Source: Streptomyces sp. BK208 | GTDB lineage: Bacteria; Actinomycetota; Actinomycetes; Streptomycetales; Streptomycetaceae | NCBI RefSeq assembly: GCF_004364245.1 | Contig: NZ_SOAV01000007.1 | Location: forward strand, 62,001 to 126,000 | DNA length: 64,000 bases | Reading direction: 5' to 3' | Part shown: piece by piece, positions 49,718 through 58,014 of the stretch | Position numbering within the stretch: the first letter of the stretch is position 1 | Layout: every line of letters begins with the position of its first letter | Program-made: the position numbers and the translations under genes | The notes under the pieces: generated by a model | Databases searched by the model: none | Told to the model about the DNA's origin: nothing | What the model saw: only the letters and a program-made list of their open reading frames with translations

Positions 49718-51256
49718 ATGACCACGGGCAGTTCGAGCACGAGCAGATCCGCGAGCGGTGGCGCCATCAGCACCTTCAAGGGCGAGGAGCGCGCCCTGCG
49801 CGCCGACCGGCTGGGTACGGGAGGACTGCTCCTGTCCGTGCTCGCCGCCACCGCCCCGCTCATGGTGGTCGCGGGCGTCATGCCCACCACCTACGCGGTG
49901 ATGGGCATCGTCGGACAGCCGCTGCTCTTCGTGGTGCTCGGAGTGGTGCTGATCCTGTTCAGCGTCGGTTACGCCGAGATGAGCCGGCACGTCCACAACG
50001 CGGGCGCCTTCTACGCCTACATCTCCCGCGGCCTCGGCGGCACCGCCGGCGCGGGCGCCGCCCTGGTCGCGCTGGTCGCGTACAACGCCCTCCAGGTCGG
50101 CATCTACGGCATCTTCGGCTTCGAGGTCTCCGGTCTGCTGTCCACCTACGCCGACCTCGACGTGGCCTGGTGGATCCCGGCCCTGCTCGCGGTCCTCGCG
50201 GTCGGCGCACTGGGCTGGCTGAAGATCGACGTCAACGCGCGCGTGCTCGGCGTCCTGCTGCTCATCGAGGTCGCCCTCGTGGTGGTCTTCGACATCGCCG
50301 CCGTCGCCGACCCGGGGGCCCAGGGCCTGTCGTTGCACGCCTTCGACCCCGACACCCTCACCGGCGCCGGGGTCGGCACCGCGCTCTGCTTCTGCATCGC
50401 GGCCTTCCTCGGCTTCGAGCAGGCGCCGGTGTACGCCGAGGAGACCAGCCGGCCGCACGTACTGGTCCCGCGTGTCATGTTCCTGGCGGTCGCCGGGGTC
50501 GCGGTCTTCTTCGCGCTCAGCAGCTGGGCCCTCACCGTGGCCACCGGCCCCGACGAGATCGTCGGCACCGCGCAGGAACAGAGTGCCGGACTGCTCTTCT
50601 TCCTCACCGAGTCACGGCTCGGCGGCACCTTCACCGACGTGCTGCACGTCCTGTTCGTCACCGGCATGTTCGCCGCCCTGCTCAGCTTCCACAACGTCGT
50701 CGCCCGGTACACCTTCGCCATGGGCCGCGAGGGGCTGCTGCCCGCCGCCTTCGGACGCACCAGCGGCACCAGCGGCGCTCCCGGCACCGGCTCGCTGCTC
50801 CAGACCGCCGTCTCCGCGGTCGTCGTCACCGGCTTCGCCCTCGCCGACGACAAGCCGAACGGCGACCCGACCGAGCCCGTACTGCACCTGTTCACCTGGG
50901 GCGGCAACATCGGGGCTCTCGGCGTGATCCTGCTGATGGCCGCCGCCTCGTTCTCCGTCGTCGCCTTCTTCGTCCGGCGCGGGGCCGCCGGGGCCCAGGG
51001 CGTACGCCTGGCCACCTCCACGGTGGCGGGCCTCGCCCTCCTGGTGATCGCCGGCTACACGGTCAAGGACTTCGACGTCCTGGTCGGCGCGGGCCCCGAC
51101 TCCGCCCTGAGCTGGGTCCTGCCCGGCATCATCGGTCTCGCCGCCGTCGCCGGCGTCGCCCAGGGCCTGGTCCTGCGCTCCCGCGCCCCCGAGCGGCACG
51201 CCCGCATCGGACAGGGCAACGAGGCGTTCCAGCTGGACAAGGCCGCGTCCTCCTGA
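49718..51256 (+). CDS. APC-superfamily amino acid permease
   Basis: 512 aa, 12 to 14 helices. GTGGLLLSVLAATAPLMVVAGV at helix 1 matches the amino-acid permease entry; AGAFYAYISRGLGG and FLGFEQAPVYAEET in helices 3 and 6 are the substrate-site motifs. Takes up amino acids or polyamines. GAAGGA is upstream of the ATG. Convergent with gntP, with an 18-bp repeat array between. Confidence 0.88.
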   Translation: MTTGSSSTSRSASGGAISTFKGEERALRADRLGTGGLLLSVLAATAPLMVVAGVMPTTYAVMGIVGQPLLFVVLGVVLILFSVGYAEMSRHVHNAGAFYAYISRGLGGTAGAGAALVALVAYNALQVGIYGIFGFEVSGLLSTYADLDVAWWIPALLAVLAVGALGWLKIDVNARVLGVLLLIEVALVVVFDIAAVADPGAQGLSLHAFDPDTLTGAGVGTALCFCIAAFLGFEQAPVYAEETSRPHVLVPRVMFLAVAGVAVFFALSSWALTVATGPDEIVGTAQEQSAGLLFFLTESRLGGTFTDVLHVLFVTGMFAALLSFHNVVARYTFAMGREGLLPAAFGRTSGTSGAPGTGSLLQTAVSAVVVTGFALADDKPNGDPTEPVLHLFTWGGNIGALGVILLMAAASFSVVAFFVRRGAAGAQGVRLATSTVAGLALLVIAGYTVKDFDVLVGAGPDSALSWVLPGIIGLAAVAGVAQGLVLRSRAPERHARIGQGNEAFQLDKAASS

Positions 51257-51292
51257 CGCGGGGCGGGGCCCGGCCGTATGCGCTGGGCACCG

Positions 51293-51400
51293 GCATGCGG
51301 ACGGCCCCGCGCATACGGACGGCCCCGCGCATACGGACGGCCCCGCGCATACGGACGGCCCCGCGCATACGGACGGGCCCGCGCATACGGACGGGCCCCG
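51293..51400. repeat. 18-bp tandem repeat, six copies
   Basis: Unit GCATACGGACGGCCCCGC repeated at 51293, 51311, 51329, 51347, 51365 and 51383; the first has ATGC for ATAC, the last two have GGGCCC. On the minus strand it would encode MRGAVR repeats in an ORF that lacks other support. A short inverse copy GGCCGTATGCG just before it can fold with the units and may act as terminator for the convergent genes. Confidence 0.9.
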
Positions 51401-51440
51401 GCCGCCGGAGCGGCAGGGGCCCGACTTGTGCGGGTCGCGG

Positions 51441-52838
51441 CTATATGAGCAGGGACAACAGCAGGACCAGGGCTCCGGCGACCACCGAGATGATCGTCTC
51501 CATCACGGACCAGGTCTTGATGGTCTGGCCCACGTTCAGCCCGAAGTACTCCTTCACCAGCCAGAAGCCGGCGTCGTTGACATGGCTGAAGAAGAGCGAG
51601 CCGGCGCCGATGGCCAGGACCAGCAGGGCGGTGTGCGTGGTCGACATGTCGGCCGCGAGCGGCGCGACCAGACCGGCCGCCGAGACGGTCGCCACCGTGG
51701 CCGAACCGGTCGCCAGCCGGATCACCACCGCGATCAGCCAGGCCAGCAGCAGCGCCGGGATCGACCAGTCCTTGGAGATCTCCAGGATCATCTGGCCCAC
51801 ACCGGAGTCGATCAGCGTCTGCTTGAAGCCGCCGCCCGCGCCGACGATCAGGAGGATGCCGGCGATGGGCGCCAGCCCCTTCTCGACCAGGTTCGACAGG
51901 CGGTCCTTGCCGAACCCGGCGGGCCGCAGCAGCGTGAAGATGCCGACGAGCACGGCGACCAGCAGTGCGATCAGCGGGTTGCCGACGACGTCGAAGGTGC
52001 GCTGCACCGTGTTCTCGGGGTCGTCCACGATGATGTCGACGAGCGCCTTGAGCAGCATCAGCGCGACCGGCAGCAGGATGGTCGCCAGGGTGGCACCGAA
52101 GCCGGGGCGCTTCTCAAGCTGCTCGGAGGCGCGCTGCGGGGTCATCCGGTCGGGAGCCGGGACGTCCACCCAGCGGGCCGCGTACTTCGAGAACACCGGA
52201 CCGGCGAGGATCACCGTCGGGACCGCGATCAGCACGCCCAGCGCCAGCGTCACACCGAGGTTGGCGTGCACCGCGTCGATGGCGACCAGCGGGCCCGGGT
52301 GCGGCGGGACCAGACCGTGCATCACGGACAGACCGGCCAGCGCCGGGATGCCGATCCGCATCAGCGAGTAGTTGCCGCGCTTGGCGACCATCAGGACGAC
52401 CGGGATCAGCAGGACGATGCCGACCTCGAAGAACAGCGGCAGTCCGATGACCGAGGCGATCAGCACCATCGTCCACGGCATCGAACGGGGCGTGGCCTTC
52501 GCGAGGATGGTGTCCACGATCTGGTCGGCGCCGCCCGAGTCGGCGAGCATCTTGCCGAGGATCGCGCCGAGGGCGATCAGCACGCCGACACCGGCGACGG
52601 TGGAGCCGAGCCCGGCGGTGAAGCTGGTGATCACCTTGTCCAGCGGCGCACCGGCGAACGCGCCGAGCGCGAGCGACCCGATGGTCAGCGACAGGAAGGC
52701 ATGCAGCTTGAACTTGGTGATGAGCAGGACGATGACGGCGATGCCGAGGAGCACGGCGATGCCCAGCTGGGCGTGGCCCGCCGAGGTGATCGGCTCGACG
52801 GGGTCCGCTGCCAGCATCTCGACGCTGAGTCTGGTCAC
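51441..52838 (-). CDS. gntP: Gluconate:H+ symporter
   Basis: 465 aa GntP-family permease with about 13 helices. AVIVLLITKFKLHAFLSLTIGSLALG, GKMLADSGGADQIVDTIL, GLPLFFEVGIVLLIPVV, SVMHGLVPPHPGPLVAID and the last-part MILEISKDWSIPALLLAWL are family landmarks. It brings gluconate into the cell for phosphorylation by the kinase upstream in the same operon. GTG start with AAGGGAA. Regulated together with gntK by the divergent GntR. Confidence 0.93.
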   Translation of the reverse strand: MTRLSVEMLAADPVEPITSAGHAQLGIAVLLGIAVIVLLITKFKLHAFLSLTIGSLALGAFAGAPLDKVITSFTAGLGSTVAGVGVLIALGAILGKMLADSGGADQIVDTILAKATPRSMPWTMVLIASVIGLPLFFEVGIVLLIPVVLMVAKRGNYSLMRIGIPALAGLSVMHGLVPPHPGPLVAIDAVHANLGVTLALGVLIAVPTVILAGPVFSKYAARWVDVPAPDRMTPQRASEQLEKRPGFGATLATILLPVALMLLKALVDIIVDDPENTVQRTFDVVGNPLIALLVAVLVGIFTLLRPAGFGKDRLSNLVEKGLAPIAGILLIVGAGGGFKQTLIDSGVGQMILEISKDWSIPALLLAWLIAVVIRLATGSATVATVSAAGLVAPLAADMSTTHTALLVLAIGAGSLFFSHVNDAGFWLVKEYFGLNVGQTIKTWSVMETIISVVAGALVLLLSLLI

Positions 52839-52928
52839 GGTGGTTCCCTTGCGGTGATGGGGATTCGGGGGAAGCTCGGGACCGCGCGCACGCGGGGCAA
52901 CACGGCCCGGGGGAGGGGGGTGCGGGTG

Positions 52929-53456
52929 CTATCGCCCCGGCTCGGGGAGACCCTTCAGGGCGTCGACCGCCCGCTCGGTGATCTCCTCGGGGGTACCGGC
53001 GACGTCCACCGCGACTCCCGCCTCGTCCGCTTCCAGCGGCTGGAGCGTGGCGAACTGGGAGTCGAGCAGGGCCGTCGGCATGAAGTGCCCCTGCCGGTGC
53101 GACATCCGGTCCTCGATCAGCTCGCGGCTGCCCGTGAGGTGCACGAAGACGACACCGGGAGCCGCCGCCCGCAGCCGGTCGCGGTACGACCGCTTCAGAG
53201 CCGAACTGCTCACCACCCCACCGAGCCCGGCCCGCCCGTGCGCCCAGCCGCCGATGGCGTCGAGCCAGGGCCACCGGTCCTCGTCGGTGAGCGGGGTGCC
53301 GGCCGTCATCTTGGTGATGTTGGCCGGCGGGTGGAAGTCGTCGCCCTCGGCGTAGGGAACGCCGAGCCGGGCCGCGAGCAGGGGACCGATGGTGGTCTTC
53401 CCGGTGCCCGCTACGCCCATGACCACGACGACATGGGGGGTGTGCAGTTGCTGCAT
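52929..53456 (-). CDS. gntK: Gluconokinase
   Basis: 175 aa, the usual length. P-loop VVMGVAGTGKTTIGPLLA (about 10-27), substrate/metal residues in YAEGDDFHPPANITKMTAG, catalytic region TDEDRWPWLDAIGGW, SSALKRSYRDRLR and the lid RMSHRQGHFMPTALLDSQ. Phosphorylates gluconate to 6-phosphogluconate for the pentose phosphate pathway. The start at 53456 is preferred to longer frames. Followed by gntP after 90 bp. Confidence 0.95.
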   Translation of the reverse strand: MQQLHTPHVVVVMGVAGTGKTTIGPLLAARLGVPYAEGDDFHPPANITKMTAGTPLTDEDRWPWLDAIGGWAHGRAGLGGVVSSSALKRSYRDRLRAAAPGVVFVHLTGSRELIEDRMSHRQGHFMPTALLDSQFATLQPLEADEAGVAVDVAGTPEEITERAVDALKGLPEPGR

Positions 53457-53540
53457 CGCACTCTCGCTGTCTGCTGTCTTCGTCGACACGTGATGTCGAC
53501 GCAACTGAAACCCATTAGGTACGACGAATTCAAGAGACTG

Positions 53541-53556
53541 TGACATATAAGTCTGA
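53541..53556. promoter_or_regulatory. Likely GntR operator in the gnt divergent region
   Basis: TGACATATAAGTCTGA with a dyad core GACATATAAGTC (53542-53553), between gntK and gntR and 38 bp from the gntR start. An AT-rich centre in this GC-rich region fits a promoter with operator overlap. Confidence 0.6.
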
Positions 53557-53593
53557 CTTTTTGTTCCCGTGACGTGCCCCGTACGCTGAGTGC

Positions 53594-54295
53594 ATGAGCA
53601 CACCGGGCCGGGGGCTGCACGGCCGCGTACTGGACACCCTCGGCCCCGCGATCACAGCGGGCGCATACCCCGCGGGGAGCGTTCTGCGCACCGACGAGCT
53701 GGCGCAGCGCTTCGAGGTGTCGCGTTCCGTGATGCGGGAGGCGGTCCGGGTGCTGGAATCCATGCACCTCGTCGAGTCACGCCGCCGGGTGGGCGTCACC
53801 GTCCTGCCCGAGTGCGAGTGGAACGTCTACGACCCGCAGGTCATCCGGTGGCGCCTGGCCGGCTCCGAGCGCCCCCGGCAGCTGCGCTCGCTGACCGTGC
53901 TGAGGTCGGCCGTGGAACCGGTGGCCGCGGGCCTGGCGGCCCGCCTCGCCACGCCGGAGCAGTGCGCCGAGCTGACCGAGTGCGCGCTCGGCATGGTCGC
54001 CAACTCGAGCGGTCACCGGCTGGAGGAGTACCTCTTCCACGACGTGGCCTTCCACCGCGTCATCCTCACCGCCTCCGGCAACGAGATGTTCGCCCGCCTC
54101 GGCGGCGTCGTCGCCGAGGTGCTGGCCGGCCGTACCCACCACGACGTGATGTTCGAGGACCCCGACCCGGCCGCCGTCACCCTGCACGTCCGCGTCGCCG
54201 AGGCGGTCCGCGCCCGTGACGCGGAGCGGGCGGAGCTGCTGACCCGGGAGATCACCGAGGGCGCGCTGCAGGAACTGGACATCCTGGCGCCGTAG
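53594..54295 (+). CDS. gntR: GntR-family regulator of the gluconate operon (FadR/FCD type)
   Basis: 233 aa. Winged HTH at about 10-75 (RVLDTLGPAITAGAYPAGS, RTDELAQRFEVSRSVMREAVR, LVESRRRVGVTVL), then an all-helical FCD ligand domain (about 90-225) with metal-binding residues in HDVAFHRVILTASGN and the His of LHVRVAEAVRA. Divergent from gntK with a dyad between, so it most likely represses gntKP until gluconate or its phosphate is present. Confidence 0.92.
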   Translation: MSTPGRGLHGRVLDTLGPAITAGAYPAGSVLRTDELAQRFEVSRSVMREAVRVLESMHLVESRRRVGVTVLPECEWNVYDPQVIRWRLAGSERPRQLRSLTVLRSAVEPVAAGLAARLATPEQCAELTECALGMVANSSGHRLEEYLFHDVAFHRVILTASGNEMFARLGGVVAEVLAGRTHHDVMFEDPDPAAVTLHVRVAEAVRARDAERAELLTREITEGALQELDILAP

Positions 54296-54311
54296 GGCGC
54301 CGGCGGAGGCG

Positions 54312-54683
54312 TCAGTCGAGGAACTCCCCGTCCACGTAGACCCACGCCCCGTCGACCCGCTCGAACCGGCTCCGCTCGTGCAGCGAGCCACCCCGGTAGG
54401 ACGCCCGGAACGTCACCGTCCCGGTGGCGTGGAAGGCCGAGCCGTCGGCCGTGCCCGAAATCTCCAGACCGGTCCACCGCATGCCCGGGTCCAGGTCGAG
54501 CCGCGCCGGCCGCGTCCGCGGATGCCAGGTCCGCAGCAGGTACCCGGCGTCGCCCTTCACGAAGGCGCTGTAGCGCGAGCGCATCAGGGCCTCGGCCGTC
54601 GGGGCGGCGGCCCCGGCGTGGAAACGGCCGCAGCACTTCGCGTACGGCTCGGGCCGCCCGCACGGGCAGGAAGGCGTGGTCAT
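54312..54683 (-). CDS. YchJ-family protein with SEC-C zinc motif
   Basis: 123 aa. CPCGRPEPYAKCCGRFH (about 6-22) is a SEC-C type zinc finger, and ALMRSRYSAFVKGDAGYLLRTWHP with a C-terminal RFERVDGAWVYVDGEF is the NTF2-like YchJ domain (UPF0225). SEC-C fingers bind SecB or ribosomes in other proteins; the role here is unknown. Convergent with gntR, 16 bp between stops. Confidence 0.85.
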   Translation of the reverse strand: MTTPSCPCGRPEPYAKCCGRFHAGAAAPTAEALMRSRYSAFVKGDAGYLLRTWHPRTRPARLDLDPGMRWTGLEISGTADGSAFHATGTVTFRASYRGGSLHERSRFERVDGAWVYVDGEFLD

Positions 54684-54748
54684 GACGGCCATTGTGCCCG
54701 CCCGCCGGAGCGGCCCGGGAACCGGGAAACCCGAACCGGAAAAGCAGA

Positions 54749-54771
54749 AGACCCCTGCTCGGCAGGGGTCT
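54749..54771 (-). terminator. Rho-independent terminator of tRNA-Leu
   Basis: On the minus strand AGACCCCTGC-CGA-GCAGGGGTCT is a perfect 10-bp stem followed by TTCTGCTTTT, starting four bases after the tRNA 3' end. Confidence 0.9.
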
Positions 54772-54775
54772 CAGC

Positions 54776-54863
54776 TGGTGTCCGAGGGGGGACTTGAACC
54801 CCCACGCCCGATAAAGGGCACTAGCACCTCAAGCTAGCGCGTCTGCCATTCCGCCACCCGGAC
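54776..54863 (-). tRNA. tRNA-Leu (anticodon GAG)
   Basis: 88 nt including an encoded 3' CCA. Acceptor stem GTCCGGG pairs with CTCGGAC (one G-T), discriminator A. Anticodon arm CTAGC-TTGAGGT-GCTAG gives anticodon GAG, reading CTC/CTT Leu codons. A long variable arm GTGCCCTTTATCGGGC is present, as for class II leucine tRNAs. T-loop GTTCAAGTC is intact. No inserted integrase or att repeat adjoins it. Confidence 0.96.
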
Positions 54864-55036
54864 AAGGTGTCTGTCGTGCGGGTGTTTCCCCGCGGCGACG
54901 ACGTAAACATTACCAGGCTTTCCGGGGTGGCCGATCACCCCCTCCTTGGGCCCGGGCGGCCCAGGGAGGAGGATGAGGGGGACCCACCAGCAGTGACATC
55001 GGCACTGACATCGGCAGTGACAGCGGGAGGAACCAC

Positions 55037-56362
55037 GTGAGCGACTCGGGCACGGCCAGGAGCGTCACCGGCGAGGACGAGGTCGTCGACCTCTGCCGCG
55101 AGCTGATCCGGATCGACACCAGCAACTACGGCGACCACTCGGGGCCGGGCGAGCGCAAGGCCGCCGAGTACGTCGCCGAGAAGCTCGCCGAGGTGGGACT
55201 CGAACCGAAGATCTTCGAGTCCCACCCCGGACGCGCCTCCACGGTGGCCCGGATCGAGGGCGAGGACCCGTCAAGGCCCGCGCTGCTCATCCACGGCCAC
55301 ACCGACGTCGTCCCGGCCAACGCGGACGACTGGACCCACCACCCCTTCTCCGGGGAGGTCGCCGACGGGTGCGTGTGGGGGCGCGGCGCCGTCGACATGA
55401 AGGACATGGACGCCATGACCCTCGCGGTCGTCCGCGACCGGCTGCGCAGCGGACGCAAGCCCCCGCGGGACATCGTGCTGGCGTTCCTCGCCGACGAGGA
55501 GGCCGGCGGCACGTACGGCGCCCGTCACCTCGTCGACAACCACCCCGACCTCTTCGAGGGCGTCACCGAGGCGATCAGCGAGGTGGGCGGCTTCTCGTTC
55601 ACCGTGAACGAGCAGCGCCGCCTGTACCTCATCCAGACCGCCGAAAAGGGCATCCACTGGATGAAGCTGACCGTGGCCGGCACCGCGGGACACGGGTCGA
55701 TGATCCACCGCGACAACGCGATCACCGAGCTGTCGGAGGCCGTCGCGCGCCTCGGCCGGCACAAGTTCCCCGTCCGCGTCACCAAGACGACCCGGGCCTT
55801 CCTCGACGAACTGGGCGACGCGCTCGGCACCGAGCTGGACCCGGAGGACATGGAGGGGACGATCGCCCGGCTCGGCGGCATCGCCAAGCTCATCGGCGCG
55901 ACCCTGAGCAACACCGCCAACCCGACCCAGCTCGGCGCGGGTTACAAGGTCAACGTGATCCCCGGGGAGGCCACCGCACACATCGACGGGCGCTATCTGC
56001 CCGGGTACGAGGAGGAGTTCCTCGCCGACCTCGACCGCATCCTCGGACCGCACGTGCGGCGCGAGGACGTGCACGCCAACAAGGCCGTCGAGACCACCTT
56101 CGACGGAGCGCTGGTCGACGCGATGCAGTCCGCGCTGGTAGCGGAGGACCCGGCCGCGAAGGCGATCCCCTACATGCTCTCCGGCGGCACCGACGCCAAG
56201 TCCTTCGACGACCTGGGCATCCGGGGCTTCGGCTTCGCGCCGCTCAAGCTGCCGCCGGAGCTGGACTTCGCGGGCATGTTCCACGGGGTCGACGAGCGGG
56301 TGCCGGTCGACGGACTCCGGTTCGGCGTACGGGTGCTCGACCGCTTCATCGACGCGTCCTGA
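55037..56362 (+). CDS. M20/M28-type zinc peptidase (dipeptidase/deacetylase)
   Basis: 441 aa. LLIHGHTDVVPAN with the first metal His and catalytic Asp, GRGAVDMKDMDAMT with the bridging Asp, LAFLADEEAGG with the catalytic Glu-Glu, and a dimerisation domain from about 190 (GTAGHGSMIHRDNAI). The final SGGTDAKSFDDLGIRGFGFAPL has the last ligand region. Family members cleave di/tripeptides or N-acyl amino acids. GTG start with GGAGG nine bases upstream. Monocistronic by position. Confidence 0.9.
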   Translation: MSDSGTARSVTGEDEVVDLCRELIRIDTSNYGDHSGPGERKAAEYVAEKLAEVGLEPKIFESHPGRASTVARIEGEDPSRPALLIHGHTDVVPANADDWTHHPFSGEVADGCVWGRGAVDMKDMDAMTLAVVRDRLRSGRKPPRDIVLAFLADEEAGGTYGARHLVDNHPDLFEGVTEAISEVGGFSFTVNEQRRLYLIQTAEKGIHWMKLTVAGTAGHGSMIHRDNAITELSEAVARLGRHKFPVRVTKTTRAFLDELGDALGTELDPEDMEGTIARLGGIAKLIGATLSNTANPTQLGAGYKVNVIPGEATAHIDGRYLPGYEEEFLADLDRILGPHVRREDVHANKAVETTFDGALVDAMQSALVAEDPAAKAIPYMLSGGTDAKSFDDLGIRGFGFAPLKLPPELDFAGMFHGVDERVPVDGLRFGVRVLDRFIDAS

Positions 56363-56414
56363 ATCGCCCGTGTGTACGGCGGGTGACCGGCACGAGTGAA
56401 TGCGCTCATAAGCT

Positions 56415-56442
56415 CGTAGCCTCATTACTCCCTCCTCGTTAC
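56415..56442 (+). promoter_or_regulatory. BldN-type promoter of chpH
   Basis: CGTAGC (56415-56420), 16 bases, CGTTAC (56437-56442). This is close to CGTAAC-N16-CGTTGA, the consensus I recall for the developmental sigma factor BldN at chaplin and rodlin promoters. Leader about 45 bases. Confidence 0.6.
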
Positions 56443-56492
56443 AGCTAATGCGATCGGCAATACGGGATCGCGTTTGCCAACTAGGAGGAACA

Positions 56493-56726
56493 ATGCTCAA
56501 GAAGGTCGTCGCCGCTGCGGCAGCCACCGGTGGTCTGGTTCTCGCGGGCGCGGGCATGGCCGTCGCCGACTCCGGTGCCCAGGGTGCCGCCGTGCACTCG
56601 CCCGGCGTCCTTTCCGGCAACGTCGTTCAGGTTCCCGTGCACGTGCCGGTGAACGTCTGCGGCAACACGATCTCCGTGATCGGTCTGCTGAACCCCGCCT
56701 TCGGCAACGTCTGCATCAACAAGTGA
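56493..56726 (+). CDS. chpH: Short chaplin ChpH
   Basis: 77 aa. Signal peptide MLKKVVAAAAATGGLVLAGA, cut near AVA-DSG. One chaplin domain (about 27-77) with VHSPGVLSGNVVQVPVHVPV and the paired Cys in NVCGNTISVIGLLNPAFGNV..C, which form an intramolecular disulfide. Chaplins are secreted on aerial hyphae and assemble into amyloid-like fibrils that make the surface water-repellent. AGGAGGA upstream; BldN-like promoter; strong terminator after the gene. Confidence 0.96.
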   Translation: MLKKVVAAAAATGGLVLAGAGMAVADSGAQGAAVHSPGVLSGNVVQVPVHVPVNVCGNTISVIGLLNPAFGNVCINK

Positions 56727-56756
56727 CGTTGTGCCTCGCCCCGTGAGGATCTGATT

Positions 56757-56799
56757 CCGTCGGCCCCGGAGTGCACGCCATGCGCTCCGGGGCCGACGG
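56757..56799 (+). terminator. Terminator after chpH
   Basis: Perfect 15-bp stem CCGTCGGCCCCGGAG (56757-56771) / CTCCGGGGCCGACGG (56785-56799), followed by CCTTTC. It separates chpH from chpC. Confidence 0.9.
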
Positions 56800-56904
56800 C
56801 CTTTCGGGGGACATGTGAGGCGAAAGGGCGACGGCCGCGCCGGAATTCCGGCACGCTCGGCATTCGCGGTACCACGGGACCAGGACAAGGCAGGTATTCA
56901 GGAA

Positions 56905-57684
56905 ATGCGACAGGTCACCCGCAAGGGCCTGATGACGATGGCGGCGGCCACCGGCGTGATCGCCGCCGCGGGCGGCGCCGCCCACGCGGACTCCGGCGCG
57001 CACGGCGGTGGTTCCGGTTCGCCCGGCGTGCTGTCCGGCAACACGGTGCAGGCCCCGGTGCACGTGCCGGTGAACGTCTGCGGCAACACGGTGGACGTGG
57101 TCGGCGTCCTCAACCCGGCGATGGGCAACAAGTGCGCCAACAAGGGCGGCGGTGCCTCCGGAGGGCACGGCGGCTACGGCGACTCCGGGGGCCACGGGGG
57201 GTCGCACGGCGGCTCCCACGCCGGCGGTCACGCGACGGACTCGCCAGGCGTCGGTTCCGGCAACCACGTCCAGGTGCCGATCGACGTGCCGGTGAACGTG
57301 TGCGGCAACAGCGTGAACGTCGTGGGCGCCCTCAACCCGGCCCTGGGCAACGACTGCGACAACAAGGGCGGACGCGGCGGCCACTCGACGCCGCCCGGCG
57401 GCCACGAGACTCCTCCCGGCGACCATGAGACGCCCCCGGGAGACAACGAAACGCCTCCCGGCGAGCCGGACAACCCCGGCAACCCGGGTACGCCGGACAA
57501 CCCCGGCACCCCGGGCAACCCGTCCGGACCGGGCGGTGAGACGCCGGGCGGCTCCGAGCCCCGTGACGACGCGGCGCTCGCCGAGACCGGCAGCGACCTG
57601 CCGCTGGGCCTCGCCCTGCCGGTGGGTGCCGGCGCGCTGCTCGCGGGCACGGTGCTCTACCGCAAGGCGCGCGCCTCGGCCTGA
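56905..57684 (+). CDS. chpC: Long chaplin ChpC, sortase-anchored
   Basis: 259 aa. Signal peptide 1-28 (MRQVTRKGLMTMAAATGVIAA). Two chaplin domains (about 29-78 and 110-160), each with a Cys pair (NVCGNTVDVVG..C, NVCGNSVNVVG..C). A His/Gly-rich linker joins them; a Pro/Gly/Glu-rich stretch (repeats of TPPGDHE and NPGTPDN) leads to LAETGSD, a membrane segment and a basic tail. Class-E sortase links it to the wall, where it helps seat short chaplins. The start at 56905 is preferred on family grounds; GGAAA is only a weak ribosome site. Confidence 0.95.
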   Translation: MRQVTRKGLMTMAAATGVIAAAGGAAHADSGAHGGGSGSPGVLSGNTVQAPVHVPVNVCGNTVDVVGVLNPAMGNKCANKGGGASGGHGGYGDSGGHGGSHGGSHAGGHATDSPGVGSGNHVQVPIDVPVNVCGNSVNVVGALNPALGNDCDNKGGRGGHSTPPGGHETPPGDHETPPGDNETPPGEPDNPGNPGTPDNPGTPGNPSGPGGETPGGSEPRDDAALAETGSDLPLGLALPVGAGALLAGTVLYRKARASA

Positions 57685-57698
57685 GAGGGCGCACCGGC

Positions 57699-57740
57699 AC
57701 ACGCAGCGGGCTCCGCACACCGGCGGGGCCCGCTGCGTGT
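57699..57740. terminator. Terminator between chpC and DUF5703 gene
   Basis: 12-bp stem ACACGCAGCGGG (57699-57710) / CCCGCTGCGTGT (57729-57740), between convergent genes. Confidence 0.8.
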
Positions 57741-57778
57741 CCGCCTCCGTCACTCGCGCCCGGCCGGGCCCGGCCACC

Positions 57779-57967
57779 TCACCAGGTGGCGCGCACCTGG
57801 CGAATGATCCGCCGCCGCAACCGCACCTTGCGGCTGCCGTCACGCAGCAGGGTCAGGCGGTACAGCTCCCAGTGTCCGTACTCGGCATGGTCCGTCAGCT
57901 GGCGTGTCGCCTCCTTGCGGGTGACCCCGCGCGGTAGGTACACATCGACAAATTCGTATTCCGGCAT
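57779..57967 (-). CDS. DUF5703 small protein
   Basis: 62 aa. MPEYEFVDVYLPRGVTRKEATRQL, HAEYGHWELYRLTLLRDGSRKV and a basic tail RRRIIRQVRATW match an actinobacteria-conserved small family I assign to DUF5703. No membrane or signal segment. Divergent from the next gene, 47 bp apart, and convergent with chpC. Role unknown. Confidence 0.78.
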   Translation of the reverse strand: MPEYEFVDVYLPRGVTRKEATRQLTDHAEYGHWELYRLTLLRDGSRKVRLRRRIIRQVRATW

Positions 57968-58014
57968 CGAATCTATTGTGCGGGCTGGGGCCCGGTACGG
58001 ATAGCGTCTGCACT

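Noticed and set aside
51293-51400. Possible small repeat protein (MRGAVR)n on the minus strand
   Set aside because: No ribosome site, no conserved flanking sequence, and the repeat sits between convergent stops where a terminator is expected.
54776-54863. tRNA-Leu as attachment site of an integrated element
   Set aside because: No integrase gene or second copy of the tRNA 3' end was seen in the surrounding 10 kb.
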